From: Palsa-504 sp963806335
GTDB lineage: Bacteria; Actinomycetota; Actinomycetes; Streptosporangiales; Streptosporangiaceae
NCBI GenBank assembly: GCA_963806335.1
Contig: CAWDXO010000017.1
Span: 1 to 64,000 of the forward strand
Length of the DNA: 64,000 nt
Direction: 5' to 3'
Shown: one piece after another, positions 52,690 to 60,810 of the stretch
Layout: the number at the start of each line of letters is the position of its first letter
Numbering within the stretch: position 1 is the stretch's first letter
Translations under genes and position numbers: made by a program
The notes under the pieces: model-generated
What the model was told of the DNA's origin: nothing
The model's database searches: none
What the model saw: only the letters and a program-made list of their open reading frames with translations

Positions 52690-54783
52690 TCAGCAGCAGC
52701 GACGGGATCGGAACTCTATAGTCCTGGGGGGACGACCCCCCTGGACCCCCCCGATCCTGGGGGGACCCATCCCCCCAGACCCCCCTTGGGGGGAACCTTC
52801 CCCCCAGTCCCCCCTTGGGCCCCCTTGGGGGGCCTCTTCGGGGGCCGCTGGCCGCATGCGGTCGCTGAGGATGATCAGGCGGGCGCCGGCGGCGATCGCG
52901 CCGGAGACCTCGGCGCAGATCGCGGCCAGCCGGGCGCGCAGACCCGGGCCGCCGCCGCGGGGGTCGTAGCGGCCGTCCACCACGTGCGAAGCGAAACCGG
53001 GCAGGTTGCCCTCGTCATTGATGTGCACGATCTTGGCCAGGTCGTTGTCGCTGATCACCGGGAACGGCAACACGATCTGGCGGCAGGAGGCCGGGACCGG
53101 CTCCAGCAGGTTCTGCTCTGGCCCGGTGACGGTGCCGAGCGAGGTGACGAGCTCTTCCCTGATCGCGTCCAGCGGCGGGTTGGTCACCTGGGCGAACAGC
53201 TGGGTGAAGTAGTCGAAGACCAGCCGGGGCCGGTCTGACAGCACAGCCACCGGGGTGTCGGTGCCCATCGACCCGATCGGCTCCAACCCGGACTTGGCCA
53301 TCGGGCCTAGGATGACCCGCAATTCCTCTTCGGTATAGCCGTGCAGCCGCTGCAGCGTCACTAGATTTTCCCCCGGGGGGCGACCCCCCGGTGACCCCCC
53401 GCCTGGGGGGACTACCCGTCCCCCCAGACCCCCCTGGCCCCCCGAACCCCCCTGGGGAGTATCCGGCAGGTCGTCGAGATGGACGAGGCCGGCGTGCAGC
53501 CAGTCCTCGTACGGGTGCTCTGCGGCCAGGGCCGCCTTGACCTCCTCGTCCTCCACCAGCCGTCCGGCCGCGGTGTCGACCAGGAAGACCCGGCCCGGCT
53601 GCAGGCGGCCCTTCCTGATCACGGTGGCGGGGTCGATGTCAAGCACGCCCACCTCGCTGGCCAGTACGACCAGGCCGTCACTGGTGACCCAGTACCGGCC
53701 GGGCCGCAGGCCGTTGCGGTCGAGGACCGCACCGATGACCGAGCCGTCGGTGAACGCGATCAGCGCCGGGCCGTCCCACGGTTCCATCAGCGTGGAGTGG
53801 AACTGGTAGAAGGCGCGGCGCTGCGGGCTCATCTCCGTGTGGTTCTCCCACGGTTCGGGGATCATCATGAGCACCGCGTGCGGCAGCGACCGGCCGCCCA
53901 TGTGCAGCAGTTCCAGGCATTCGTCAAAGCTGGCCGAGTCGCTGCCTTCCTCGTTGAGCACGGGAAACAGCCGCTCGATCCCCCGGCCGTCCGCCGAACG
54001 GGGAATGAGGTCGCTGGCCAGCATGGCCTCCCTGGCCCGCATCCAGTTGCGGTTACCCCGGACCGTGTTGATCTCGCCGTTGTGGGCCACGTACCGGTAG
54101 GGATGGGCGAGCGGCCAGGACGGGAACGTGTTGGTGGAGAACCTGGAGTGCACCAGCGCGAGGGCCGAGCCGTACCCGGGATCGGACAGGTCCGGGTAGA
54201 ACGGCTCGAGCTGCGGCGCGGACAGCATGCCCTTGTACACGATCGTCCGGGTCGACATGCTGGCGAAGTACACGCCGATCTCGTGCTCGGCGCGCTTGCG
54301 CAGGCAGAACGCCATCCGCTCGAGTTCCATGCCACGCTGGCCGGCGGCGCCCGCCACGAACAGCTGGAGCACATCGGGAAGCACCGCCCGCGCGCCGTTC
54401 CCGCAGGCGGTGATGTCGAACGGAACCTCACGCCAGCCGAGGATCGTCAAGCCCTCGGCGGCGGCGAGCCGTTCCAGAGCCGGTGTTACCACCCATCGTT
54501 CGGCAGAAAAAAAGGCCATGCCCGCCGCGTACGAACCCGCTTCCGGCAAGTCGAAGCCACACGAGGCGCGGAAGAACTCGTCAGGAATCTGGGTCAGGAT
54601 CCCTGCCCCGTCGCCAGTGCCCGGGTCGCCGCCCTGGGCGCCCCGGTGCTCCAGATTGCGCAGTACCCGCAGGGCCTTGGCCACCACATCGTGACCGCCG
54701 CGGCCAGATAGATCCGCGACGAAACCGACGCCACACGCGTCGTGCTCAAACTGGGGGTCGTAAAGGCCAGCGGACGCCGCCAT
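52690..54783 (-). CDS. gltB: glutamate synthase large subunit, N-terminal part of frame-broken gltB
   Basis: 697 aa. After a 16-residue leader the N-terminal nucleophile Cys appears in HDACGVGF, as in processed GltB. The amidotransferase domain (NLEHRGAQGGDPGTGDGAG, SRFSTNTFPSWPLAHP) and the start of the central domain follow. Residues about 440-475 are a Gly/Pro-rich insert encoded by a G/C repeat. Near the end the protein turns into Gly/Pro-rich sequence from a second repeat, then stops. The correct frame (IPSLLLTGAVHHHL) continues in -1. ATG behind AGGAGAG. Confidence 0.9.
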   Translation of the reverse strand: MAASAGLYDPQFEHDACGVGFVADLSGRGGHDVVAKALRVLRNLEHRGAQGGDPGTGDGAGILTQIPDEFFRASCGFDLPEAGSYAAGMAFFSAERWVVTPALERLAAAEGLTILGWREVPFDITACGNGARAVLPDVLQLFVAGAAGQRGMELERMAFCLRKRAEHEIGVYFASMSTRTIVYKGMLSAPQLEPFYPDLSDPGYGSALALVHSRFSTNTFPSWPLAHPYRYVAHNGEINTVRGNRNWMRAREAMLASDLIPRSADGRGIERLFPVLNEEGSDSASFDECLELLHMGGRSLPHAVLMMIPEPWENHTEMSPQRRAFYQFHSTLMEPWDGPALIAFTDGSVIGAVLDRNGLRPGRYWVTSDGLVVLASEVGVLDIDPATVIRKGRLQPGRVFLVDTAAGRLVEDEEVKAALAAEHPYEDWLHAGLVHLDDLPDTPQGGSGGQGGLGGRVVPPGGGSPGGRPPGENLVTLQRLHGYTEEELRVILGPMAKSGLEPIGSMGTDTPVAVLSDRPRLVFDYFTQLFAQVTNPPLDAIREELVTSLGTVTGPEQNLLEPVPASCRQIVLPFPVISDNDLAKIVHINDEGNLPGFASHVVDGRYDPRGGGPGLRARLAAICAEVSGAIAAGARLIILSDRMRPAAPEEAPQGGPRGDWGEGSPQGGSGGMGPPRIGGVQGGRPPRTIEFRSRRCC
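52724..52833. repeat. G6/C6-run dispersed repeat, copy B (in gltB, at the frame break)
   Basis: Blocks in order: GGGGGGACGACCCCCC, TGGACCCCCCC, CCTGGGGGGACCCATCCCCCC, AGACCCCCCTTGGGGGG, AACCTTCCCCCC and onward. One C run has seven bases where the others have six. It is homologous in block order to copies A and C. The gltB frame changes inside it. Confidence 0.8.
53373..53456. repeat. G6/C6-run dispersed repeat, copy C (in-frame insert in gltB)
   Basis: GGGGGGCGACCCCCC, GGTGACCCCCC, GCCTGGGGGG, ACTACCCGTCCCCCC, AGACCCCCCTGG, CCCCCCGAACCCCCC. It adds about 30 Gly/Pro-rich residues between HLDDLPD and TLQRLHGYTEEEL without changing frame. Confidence 0.8.
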
Positions 54784-54843
54784 GCGCTCTCCTGTCGTCT
54801 CTCGGAAACGCCACTTCAGTGCGCTGGGACGACACTGGCCCTG

Positions 54844-55706
54844 TTACAACGACATTACATCATCGGAAGAATCCTCTACCAGGGCTCGCTTTACCTGCGC
54901 GCGTGCCGGCGTTTTGCGCCTGGGTCTGAACAGGTACATGCCCGCGACGGCGAGGAGAAAAACCGCGATATCGCCAAGTTCACCGTAACGTATGCCCAGC
55001 ACCTGCGGCAGCGCGCCGATACGCACCGACTCGACCGCGAAGCCGCCGGCCGCGTAGCCCGCCGTGCACAGCATGAGCGTGCGCTCGCCGCTCAGCGCGA
55101 ACCTCCGCGCGGCCCAGATCACCGCGAAGCCAAGCGCGATATCCCACAGTGACTGGTACAAGAAGGCGGGCTGGAACGTGGCGTAATTCTCGTAACCAGG
55201 CACCCGGTGCTCCGGCGAGATCTGCACCGCCCACCACCAGGCCGACGGGCGGCCGTAGAACTGCTCGGCCCACCAGTTGCCAAGACCGCCGATGGCCAGC
55301 CCGAACGCGATGGCGGGTGCGGCCGCGCCCGCGACGGGCCCGAGCCGCAGGCCGCTCGCCGGCAGGCGATCCACGCCCCGACCGCGCCGAGTGCCACCGC
55401 GCCCGGCACGCCGATGGCGGCCACCCCCACGGTCGCGGCGTGCCAGAGCCGGTACGTGCCGGTGAAGTCATGCCTGGCGTCGATGAGGACGGCGTGCACC
55501 AGGGCGCCGGCCAGGCCGAAGGGAATCGCCCAGGCCGCCACGTCGAGGATGACGCCGGCCCGGCCGCCCGCGCGGCGGTACCTGTGACTCGCCACCACGA
55601 TCGCGACGAGAATCCCTACGATGACGCACAGTGCGTAGGCGCGGACCGGGAGCGGTCCTAGCCGCCAGGCCGCACGGCCCGGACTCGGGATCGACGCGAG
55701 CGCCAT
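54844..55706 (-). pseudogene. lgt: prolipoprotein diacylglyceryl transferase-like gene, frameshifted
   Basis: N-terminal part from ATG 55706: IPSPGRAAWRLGPLPVRAYAL and three helices to GAWIACRR. Near 55355 one base seems to be missing, and the protein continues in the next frame as GLRLGPVAGAAAPAIAFG, GNWWAEQFYGRPS, YATFQPAFLYQSLWD and a basic tail, ending at 54844. Total length (about 285) and the position after trpA are right for lgt. The Arg of the family's IGRWGN motif is Gly here (IGGLGN), and the usual WEGGL block is altered. It is a divergent paralogue even apart from the shift. Confidence 0.8.
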
Positions 55707-55752
55707 CTTTGGACAGTACTCCGCTAGCCTGGTCCGGCTGTCGCCAGGACAG

Positions 55753-56571
55753 CTAAGCAGACGCTGTGCGACGTGCCCCCGAGGCAAGCTCCGTGGTGAG
55801 CTCCGTGATCGCGTCCATCCCGGCGGCCTGCGAGGCGGCTTCGAGCAGGCGGCGGACGAAGGCTGAGCCGACGATGACCCCGTCGGCGAAGGCCGCGACC
55901 TGCGCCGCCTGGGTACCGTTGCTCACGCCGAGACCTACCGCGACCGGCAGGTCGGTGTGCTCGCGGATCCGCTTGACCAGGCCGGCCGCGTCGCTGCTGA
56001 CCGCATCCCTGGTGCCGGTGATGCCCATCAGCGAGACCGCGTAGACGAAGCCGCGACAGGCCGCCGCAATCTTGGCCACCCGCTGGTCGGTGGAACTCGG
56101 CGCGATCAGGAACACCCGGTCCAGGTCGTACTCGTCGGAGGCTTCGAGCCATGCGCCGGCCTCTTCCACGGTGAGGTCGGGGGTGATAAGCCCCGAGCCC
56201 CCCGCCGCGGCCAGATCGCGGGCGAAGGCCCGCACCCCGTACCGGTCGACCGGATTCCAGTAGGTCATGACCAGGGCGGGAATGCCCTGCGCGGTGACCG
56301 CCTCGACGGTATGCAGCACGTCGGCGACCCGCGTCCCGCCGACCAGAGCGCGATGCACCGCATCGGCGATCACCGGGCCGTCCATCACCGGGTCGGAGTA
56401 CGGCAGGCCGATCTCGATGACGTCGGCTCCGGCGTGCGCCATGGCCTTCGCGGCCTCGATGGCGCCGCTGACGGTGGGGAAGCCGGCGGGCAGGTAACCG
56501 ACAAGGGCCGCCCGGTTGTCCGCGCTCGCCTTGCCGAAGGCCGTGGTGACGGCGCTGTTCACGCGCGTCAT
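55753..56571 (-). CDS. trpA: tryptophan synthase alpha subunit
   Basis: 272 aa from the ATG at 56571, five bases after the trpB stop. It has the barrel motifs VGYLPAGFPT and ADVIEIGLPYSDPVMDGPVI (catalytic Glu and Asp), and DLTVEEAG. YAVSLMGITGTRD and VAVGLGVSNG (phosphate binding) close the barrel. It cleaves indole-glycerol phosphate to indole for TrpB. Downstream is the broken lgt gene. Confidence 0.95.
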   Translation of the reverse strand: MTRVNSAVTTAFGKASADNRAALVGYLPAGFPTVSGAIEAAKAMAHAGADVIEIGLPYSDPVMDGPVIADAVHRALVGGTRVADVLHTVEAVTAQGIPALVMTYWNPVDRYGVRAFARDLAAAGGSGLITPDLTVEEAGAWLEASDEYDLDRVFLIAPSSTDQRVAKIAAACRGFVYAVSLMGITGTRDAVSSDAAGLVKRIREHTDLPVAVGLGVSNGTQAAQVAAFADGVIVGSAFVRRLLEAASQAAGMDAITELTTELASGARRTASA

Positions 56572-56576
56572 GCCCG

Positions 56577-57938
56577 TCACACCCCAAACCACTTCGAGGC
56601 CGTGTCCACGTCCTTGTCGCCCCGCCCGGAGAGGTTGACCACGATCAGGCCGTCCGGGCCGAGCTCGCGGCCGACATCGAGCGCGCCAGCCAGCGCGTGC
56701 GCGGACTCGATGGCCGGGATGATGCCCTCGGTGCGGCACAGCACGCTGAACGCGTTCATGGCTGCGGCGTCGGTCACGGCGCGGTACTCGGCCCGCCCGG
56801 TTTCCATCAGCCAGACATGCTCCGGGCCCACGCCGGGGTAGTCCAGGCCAGCCGAGATGGAGTGCGTGGTGAGCGTCTGGCCTTCCTCGTCCTGCAGCAC
56901 GAAGGTGCGCATGCCGTGCAGTACGCCCGCCGAACCGCCGGTCAGGGTGGCGGCGTGGCGGCCGTCGCCGGGGCCGTCGCCGCCCGCCTCGCAGCCGATC
57001 AGGCGGACACGCGTATCGGGGATGAAAGCGTGAAACAGGCCGATGGCGTTCGAGCCGCCGCCGACGCACGCGATCAGCGCGTCCGGCAGCCTGCCGGTCG
57101 TCTCGAGCACCTGCTCCCGCGCCTCCAGGCCGATCACCCGCTGGAAGTCCCTGACCATCATCGGGAACGGGTGCGGGCCGCCAACCGAGCCGATGCAGTA
57201 GTGCGTGTACTCGACCGTCGTCACCCAGTCGCGGAAGGCCTCGTTCATGGCGTCCTTGAGCGTGCGGGTACCCGCCGTGACCGGTATGACCTCGGCCCCG
57301 AGCATGCGCATCCGGGACACGTTCAGGGCCTGCCTGCGGGTGTCCTCCTCGCCCATGTAGACGGCACATTCCAGGCCGAGCAGCGCGCACGCGGTGGCGG
57401 TGGCCACGCCGTGCTGGCCGGCCCCGGTTTCCGCGATCACCCGGGTCTTGCCCATCCGCCGGGCCAGCAGCACCTGGCCGAGCACGTTATTGATCTTGTG
57501 CGACCCGGTGTGGGTGAGGTCCTCGCGCTTGAGCAGCACCGTGCAGCCGCCGGCCTGCTGGCCGAACCGCTTCGCCTCGGTGAGTAGCGTCGGCCGTCCG
57601 GCGTAGCCGCGGAGCAGGCCGTCGAGTTCGGCCCGGAAGACGGGATCCCTGCGCGCCTGCTCGTAGGCGGTGGCCAGCTCGTCCAGGGCCGCCATCAGCG
57701 ATTCGGGGGCGAACCGCCCGCCGTAAGCGACGCCCGGCGCCGCCGAGGCGCCTCCGGCGTGCGCGCCGCCGACCGCTTCGACCGCCCCGACGACGAAATG
57801 CCCGGAAATATCGGGAACTGGGGCGATATCGGGTTCGGCCGGCCCGGCGTGCTTGGCGTGCCCGGGGTCCTGGGCGTGCCCGGCTGAGCCGCCGGGGCCG
57901 GACGGTGCTCCGGCCACCGCGGTGGCGGTCTGATTCAT
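56577..57938 (-). CDS. trpB: tryptophan synthase beta subunit
   Basis: 453 aa, about 50 residues longer than usual because of an Ala/Gly/His/Pro-rich N-terminal extension before YGGRFAPESL. The PLP Lys is in HTGSHKINN. GAGQHGVATATACALLGLECAVYMGEED, GGGSNAIGLFH and the C-terminal GRGDKDV are standard for the TrpB1 form. It makes tryptophan from indole and serine. The ATGA overlap with trpC indicates coupling. The extension contains GHA/HAG-type repeats reminiscent of the linker in the response regulator nearby. Confidence 0.95.
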   Translation of the reverse strand: MNQTATAVAGAPSGPGGSAGHAQDPGHAKHAGPAEPDIAPVPDISGHFVVGAVEAVGGAHAGGASAAPGVAYGGRFAPESLMAALDELATAYEQARRDPVFRAELDGLLRGYAGRPTLLTEAKRFGQQAGGCTVLLKREDLTHTGSHKINNVLGQVLLARRMGKTRVIAETGAGQHGVATATACALLGLECAVYMGEEDTRRQALNVSRMRMLGAEVIPVTAGTRTLKDAMNEAFRDWVTTVEYTHYCIGSVGGPHPFPMMVRDFQRVIGLEAREQVLETTGRLPDALIACVGGGSNAIGLFHAFIPDTRVRLIGCEAGGDGPGDGRHAATLTGGSAGVLHGMRTFVLQDEEGQTLTTHSISAGLDYPGVGPEHVWLMETGRAEYRAVTDAAAMNAFSVLCRTEGIIPAIESAHALAGALDVGRELGPDGLIVVNLSGRGDKDVDTASKWFGV

Positions 57939-58744
57939 CGTCTTTCCCCTCGCAGCGCGGGGTGCGAGCCCGCGGTCACCAGGTCGGCGACGGCACAGCG
58001 CGGGTCCTTCTCAGTGACCAGGCTCTCGCCGACGAGCACGGCGTCGGCGCCGGAAGCGGCGTAGGCGAGCAGATCGCGCGGGCCGCGGACACCAGACTCA
58101 GCCACCTTAACGATGCCTTCGGGTATTCGGCCCGCTATCCGGCCGAAAATCCCGCGATCCACCTTGAGCGTGGCCAGGTTGCGCGCGTTGACGCCGATGA
58201 CGGTCGCGCCCGCCTCGAGCGCCCGGTCCAGTTCGGGCTCGGCGTGGACCTCCACCAGCGGCAGCATGCCGATCGAGACGGCCCGCTCGACCAGCGAGAC
58301 CAGCGCGCTCTGCTCGAGGGCGGCCACGATGAGCAGCACCACGTCGGCGCCGTGGGCACGTGCTTCCCAGAGCTGGTAGGAGCTGACCACGAAGTCTTTG
58401 CGCAGCACCGGAACCTGCACGGCCCGCCGTACCGCGTCCAGGTCATCCAGCGATCCGCCGAACCGCCGCCCTTCGGTCAGCACGCTGATCACCTTCGCGC
58501 CGCCGGCTTCATAGTCCGCGGCCAGCGCAGCCGGGTCGGCGATGGTCGCCATCTGCCCCCGGGACGGGCTGGCCCGCTTGACTTCGGCGATCACGCTGAC
58601 GCCTTCTGCCTTCAGCCCGGCCATGGCATCCCGCGGAGACGGCGCGGCCCGCGCCATCTCCTTCAGATGATCCAGAGAGACGTGCCGCTGCCGTTCGGCG
58701 AGATCGGCACGCACACCGTCGAGGATCTCGTCGAGCACACTCAC
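57935..58744 (-). CDS. trpC: indole-3-glycerol phosphate synthase
   Basis: 269 aa from GTG 58744 (VSVLDEILDGV), the length typical of actinomycete TrpC; a GTG 39 bases upstream is also in frame. The family motifs are VIAEVKRASPSRG (catalytic Lys), RKDFVVSSYQLWEARAHGAD, VEVHAEPELDRAL, GVNARNLATL and VAESGV. No trpF is fused, which fits a host in which PriA does that step. It overlaps trpB by 4 bases. Confidence 0.95.
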   Translation of the reverse strand: MSVLDEILDGVRADLAERQRHVSLDHLKEMARAAPSPRDAMAGLKAEGVSVIAEVKRASPSRGQMATIADPAALAADYEAGGAKVISVLTEGRRFGGSLDDLDAVRRAVQVPVLRKDFVVSSYQLWEARAHGADVVLLIVAALEQSALVSLVERAVSIGMLPLVEVHAEPELDRALEAGATVIGVNARNLATLKVDRGIFGRIAGRIPEGIVKVAESGVRGPRDLLAYAASGADAVLVGESLVTEKDPRCAVADLVTAGSHPALRGERR

Positions 58745-58814
58745 GCGGTTCGCTGGTCCCCTCAAATCGGAACTGTTGCGCACCGATCGTAGCCCGGCCG
58801 CCCTTGTGCCGTTG

Positions 58815-59615
58815 TTACTGACCCCCCTGTAGGGGGTCCAGCGCGTAGCCGGCGCCGCGGACGGTCCTGATCCTCGCGGCCGACCCGATCTTGCCCCTGA
58901 GCTGGGCTACATACACATCGGCGGCCCGGTCGCCCGCAGTCTCGCGGCCCGCGGCGGCCAGCAGCTGCCGCCGGGAAAGCACCCGGCCGGAGTGGTCCAT
59001 CAGCGCCCCGAGCAACGCGAACTCAGTCGCTGTCAGCGACACCGGCTGACCATCGGTGATCGCGGTCCGGCTTCGGCCCTCCAGGCGCAGCCTGCCCACG
59101 CTCCGTTCGGCGCGGCCCGGGGCGGCGCGGTCATGGGCGCCGTGGCCGGGGGCAGCGCGGTCTTGGGCGCCGTGGCCGGGGGCGCCGTGGCCGGGGGCGC
59201 CGTGGCCGGGGGCGCCGTGACCCGGGGCGGGAGACGTGTCGGCCAGCACGTCGCGGACCAGTGACACCAGCTGCCGGGGGCTGAAGGGACGGGTGAGCCA
59301 GCGCCGCGTGCCCGCCGGGCCTAGGCCGCGTGGCCTCGGGCCGGCCACCAGCAAGATGACCGGTGTCCGCAGGGCGCGGCGGATGCGCCTCGGGTCCAGG
59401 CCGGGCATGGTGAGGTCGAGCACGGCCGCCGCATCGGGACCGCTGGTCAGCTCGGCCAGCGCCAGCTCCGGCGTGGTCACCAGCCGGACCCGCAGGCCGT
59501 CCCGGCGCAGGTAGCGAGCCGACATCTCAGCCACTTCCGGCTCGTGCTCGGCCAGCAGTACCGATACCGGCCCGGCGACGTCGGCCGGCCCGGCGTCAGG
59601 TACGGGTGCCGCCAT
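58815..59615 (-). CDS. OmpR-type response regulator, atypical receiver
   Basis: 266 aa. The receiver domain (about 18-125) keeps the phospho-acceptor Asp in AAVLDLTMPG, but the usual Lys of the KP motif is Arg (LTRPFSP), and the loop PRPRGLGPAGTR is unusual. A linker of APGHG and (Q/H)DRA repeats (about 130-165) follows. The C-terminal winged helix (LTATEFALLGALMDHSGRVLSRRQLL, ADVYVAQLRGKIG, IRTVRGAGYAL) is complete. There is no histidine kinase nearby. It overlaps the Trp membrane protein gene by 20 bases, so it is transcribed with the trp genes. Confidence 0.9.
   Translation of the reverse strand: MAAPVPDAGPADVAGPVSVLLAEHEPEVAEMSARYLRRDGLRVRLVTTPELALAELTSGPDAAAVLDLTMPGLDPRRIRRALRTPVILLVAGPRPRGLGPAGTRRWLTRPFSPRQLVSLVRDVLADTSPAPGHGAPGHGAPGHGAPGHGAQDRAAPGHGAHDRAAPGRAERSVGRLRLEGRSRTAITDGQPVSLTATEFALLGALMDHSGRVLSRRQLLAAAGRETAGDRAADVYVAQLRGKIGSAARIRTVRGAGYALDPLQGGQ
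59166..59225. repeat. four tandem 15-bp units in the response regulator gene
   Basis: GGCGCCGTGGCCGGG repeated at 59166, 59181, 59196 and, with changes, 59211. It encodes the APGHG linker. A longer copy of the surrounding unit is at about 59136-59165. Copy number change would alter linker length by five residues at a time. Confidence 0.8.
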
Positions 59616-60312
59616 CGAGCTGGTCCGCCCTGGTTTGCGGGTCCGGCAGGCCCGCCTCGCCTTCGAGCGTCGGGTCGATGTCCCGGCTCAGCGACTCCCA
59701 CATCGTCGCTGAGTCGGCTCGTTTCCGCGCCCGGCTGGCCTGCTGCTGGCCGGCGCGGTCGAATCTGGCCGACATGACGGGCCAGCGCGGGCCCCGCCAC
59801 ACGGTGGCCAGCCCGGCCAGGATGATCATGACGGCGCCGAGCACGGCCACCGCGCGCCAGGGCTCGCCGGCTATGACCGCGTGGCCAGATGAACCCGCGA
59901 TGACGATCGCGTGCGTGGCGTTCCCGGGTGAGTTACCGCTGGTCGTCGACCCGCCGAGAGCGCCGGCCGAGGCACCTGTCCTGGCTGCGGAGAGCACGGC
60001 CGAGGCACGCACCCCGGTAGTCGTGGCGGCCGCCGAGCCCGCGCCGAGGACGGCCAGCAGGACGCCGCAGGCGCGCCTGGCCACGCCCCGGGTGGCGATC
60101 ACGGCGGCCAGGCAGGCCAGCGCCGCGAGCGCCAGGGCACTCGCCAGCGGGACAAGCGCTTGGCCGGTGACGGAAAAATCCTGCGCGGGCAGCGGCCTCG
60201 GCGCGGTGAAGATGGCATGCGCCCACGGCTGCCGCAAGGCGAGCACGACCAGCCCGGCTCCCGCCGCGCCAGCCAGCAGCACCAGCACGAATTCCCTGCG
60301 CATCACGGACAT
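59596..60312 (-). CDS. Trp biosynthesis-associated membrane protein (TIGR02234 family)
   Basis: 238 aa with four hydrophobic helices (FVLVLLAGAAGAGLVVLALRQPW; LASALALAALACLAAVIAT; a third near 80-95; AVAVLGAVMIILAGLATVW) and a basic C-terminal tail. The first helix ends in RQPW, as usual for the family found in actinobacterial trp operons. It sits between hisI and the response regulator, 1 bp from hisI. The function is unproven. The family is named for its neighbourhood to trpE, which is absent here. Confidence 0.88.
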   Translation of the reverse strand: MSVMRREFVLVLLAGAAGAGLVVLALRQPWAHAIFTAPRPLPAQDFSVTGQALVPLASALALAALACLAAVIATRGVARRACGVLLAVLGAGSAAATTTGVRASAVLSAARTGASAGALGGSTTSGNSPGNATHAIVIAGSSGHAVIAGEPWRAVAVLGAVMIILAGLATVWRGPRWPVMSARFDRAGQQQASRARKRADSATMWESLSRDIDPTLEGEAGLPDPQTRADQLDGGTRT

Positions 60313-60313
60313 C

Positions 60314-60679
60314 TCAGTTCACGGCCTGGGCCGGTTTGCCCGTCACCACCTCGAGAACGCCAGCGTCGAAGCACGTCCGGTCGCCAGTGTGACAGGCCGC
60401 GCCGACCTGGTCGACCTTGACCACCAGGGCATCGCCATCGCAGTCAAGCGCCACCGATTTCACCCACTGCTGATGCCCGGACGTGTCGCCCTTCGCCCAG
60501 TACTCCTGACGGCTGCGTGACCAGTACGTGCACCGGCCGCTGGTGAGGGTTCGATGCAGGGCCTCGTCGTCCATCCAGCCGAGCATCAGCACTTCGCCGG
60601 TGTCGTACTGCTGGGCGATCGCCGCGATCAGGCCGGCGGCGTCCCGCTTCAGCCGGGCGGCGATGGCAGGGTCGAGCAT
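60314..60679 (-). CDS. hisI: phosphoribosyl-AMP cyclohydrolase
   Basis: 121 aa from the ATG at 60679 (GAGGAGG upstream). The enzyme's zinc and magnesium motifs are present: LDCDGDALVVKVDQ (three Asp in a row of alternates), CHTGDRTCF, and WAKGDTSGH earlier. It opens the purine ring in step 3 of histidine synthesis, and the neighbour hisF does a later one. It is the monofunctional form without HisE. It is divergent from the TIGR03085 gene. Confidence 0.95.
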   Translation of the reverse strand: MLDPAIAARLKRDAAGLIAAIAQQYDTGEVLMLGWMDDEALHRTLTSGRCTYWSRSRQEYWAKGDTSGHQQWVKSVALDCDGDALVVKVDQVGAACHTGDRTCFDAGVLEVVTGKPAQAVN

Positions 60680-60688
60680 GGTTCCTCC

Positions 60689-60714
60689 TCGGGGGTTCCG
60701 GGGGTCACCCCGGG
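60689..60714. repeat. short piece related to the G6/C6-run repeat, copy D
   Basis: CTCGGGGGTTCCGGGGGTCACCCCGG matches the complement of the first blocks of copy A (GGTGACCCCCCGGAACCCCCC) with slightly shorter runs. It lies just upstream of the hisI ribosome site. Confidence 0.5.
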
Positions 60715-60810
60715 TTAACACTGCCGCCGGGGCCGGAGTCGGGGCCGACCCGCGGGTTAGCGCTGCCTCGTGACTTCAGCCAGAGTAGCAATCACGCCTA
60801 CCATCAGCGG

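Noticed and set aside
55753..57390. trpA frame extended far upstream into trpB
   Set aside because: The extension is antiparallel in frame to trpB and has no TrpA homology; the ATG at 56571 right after the trpB stop gives a normal-length TrpA.
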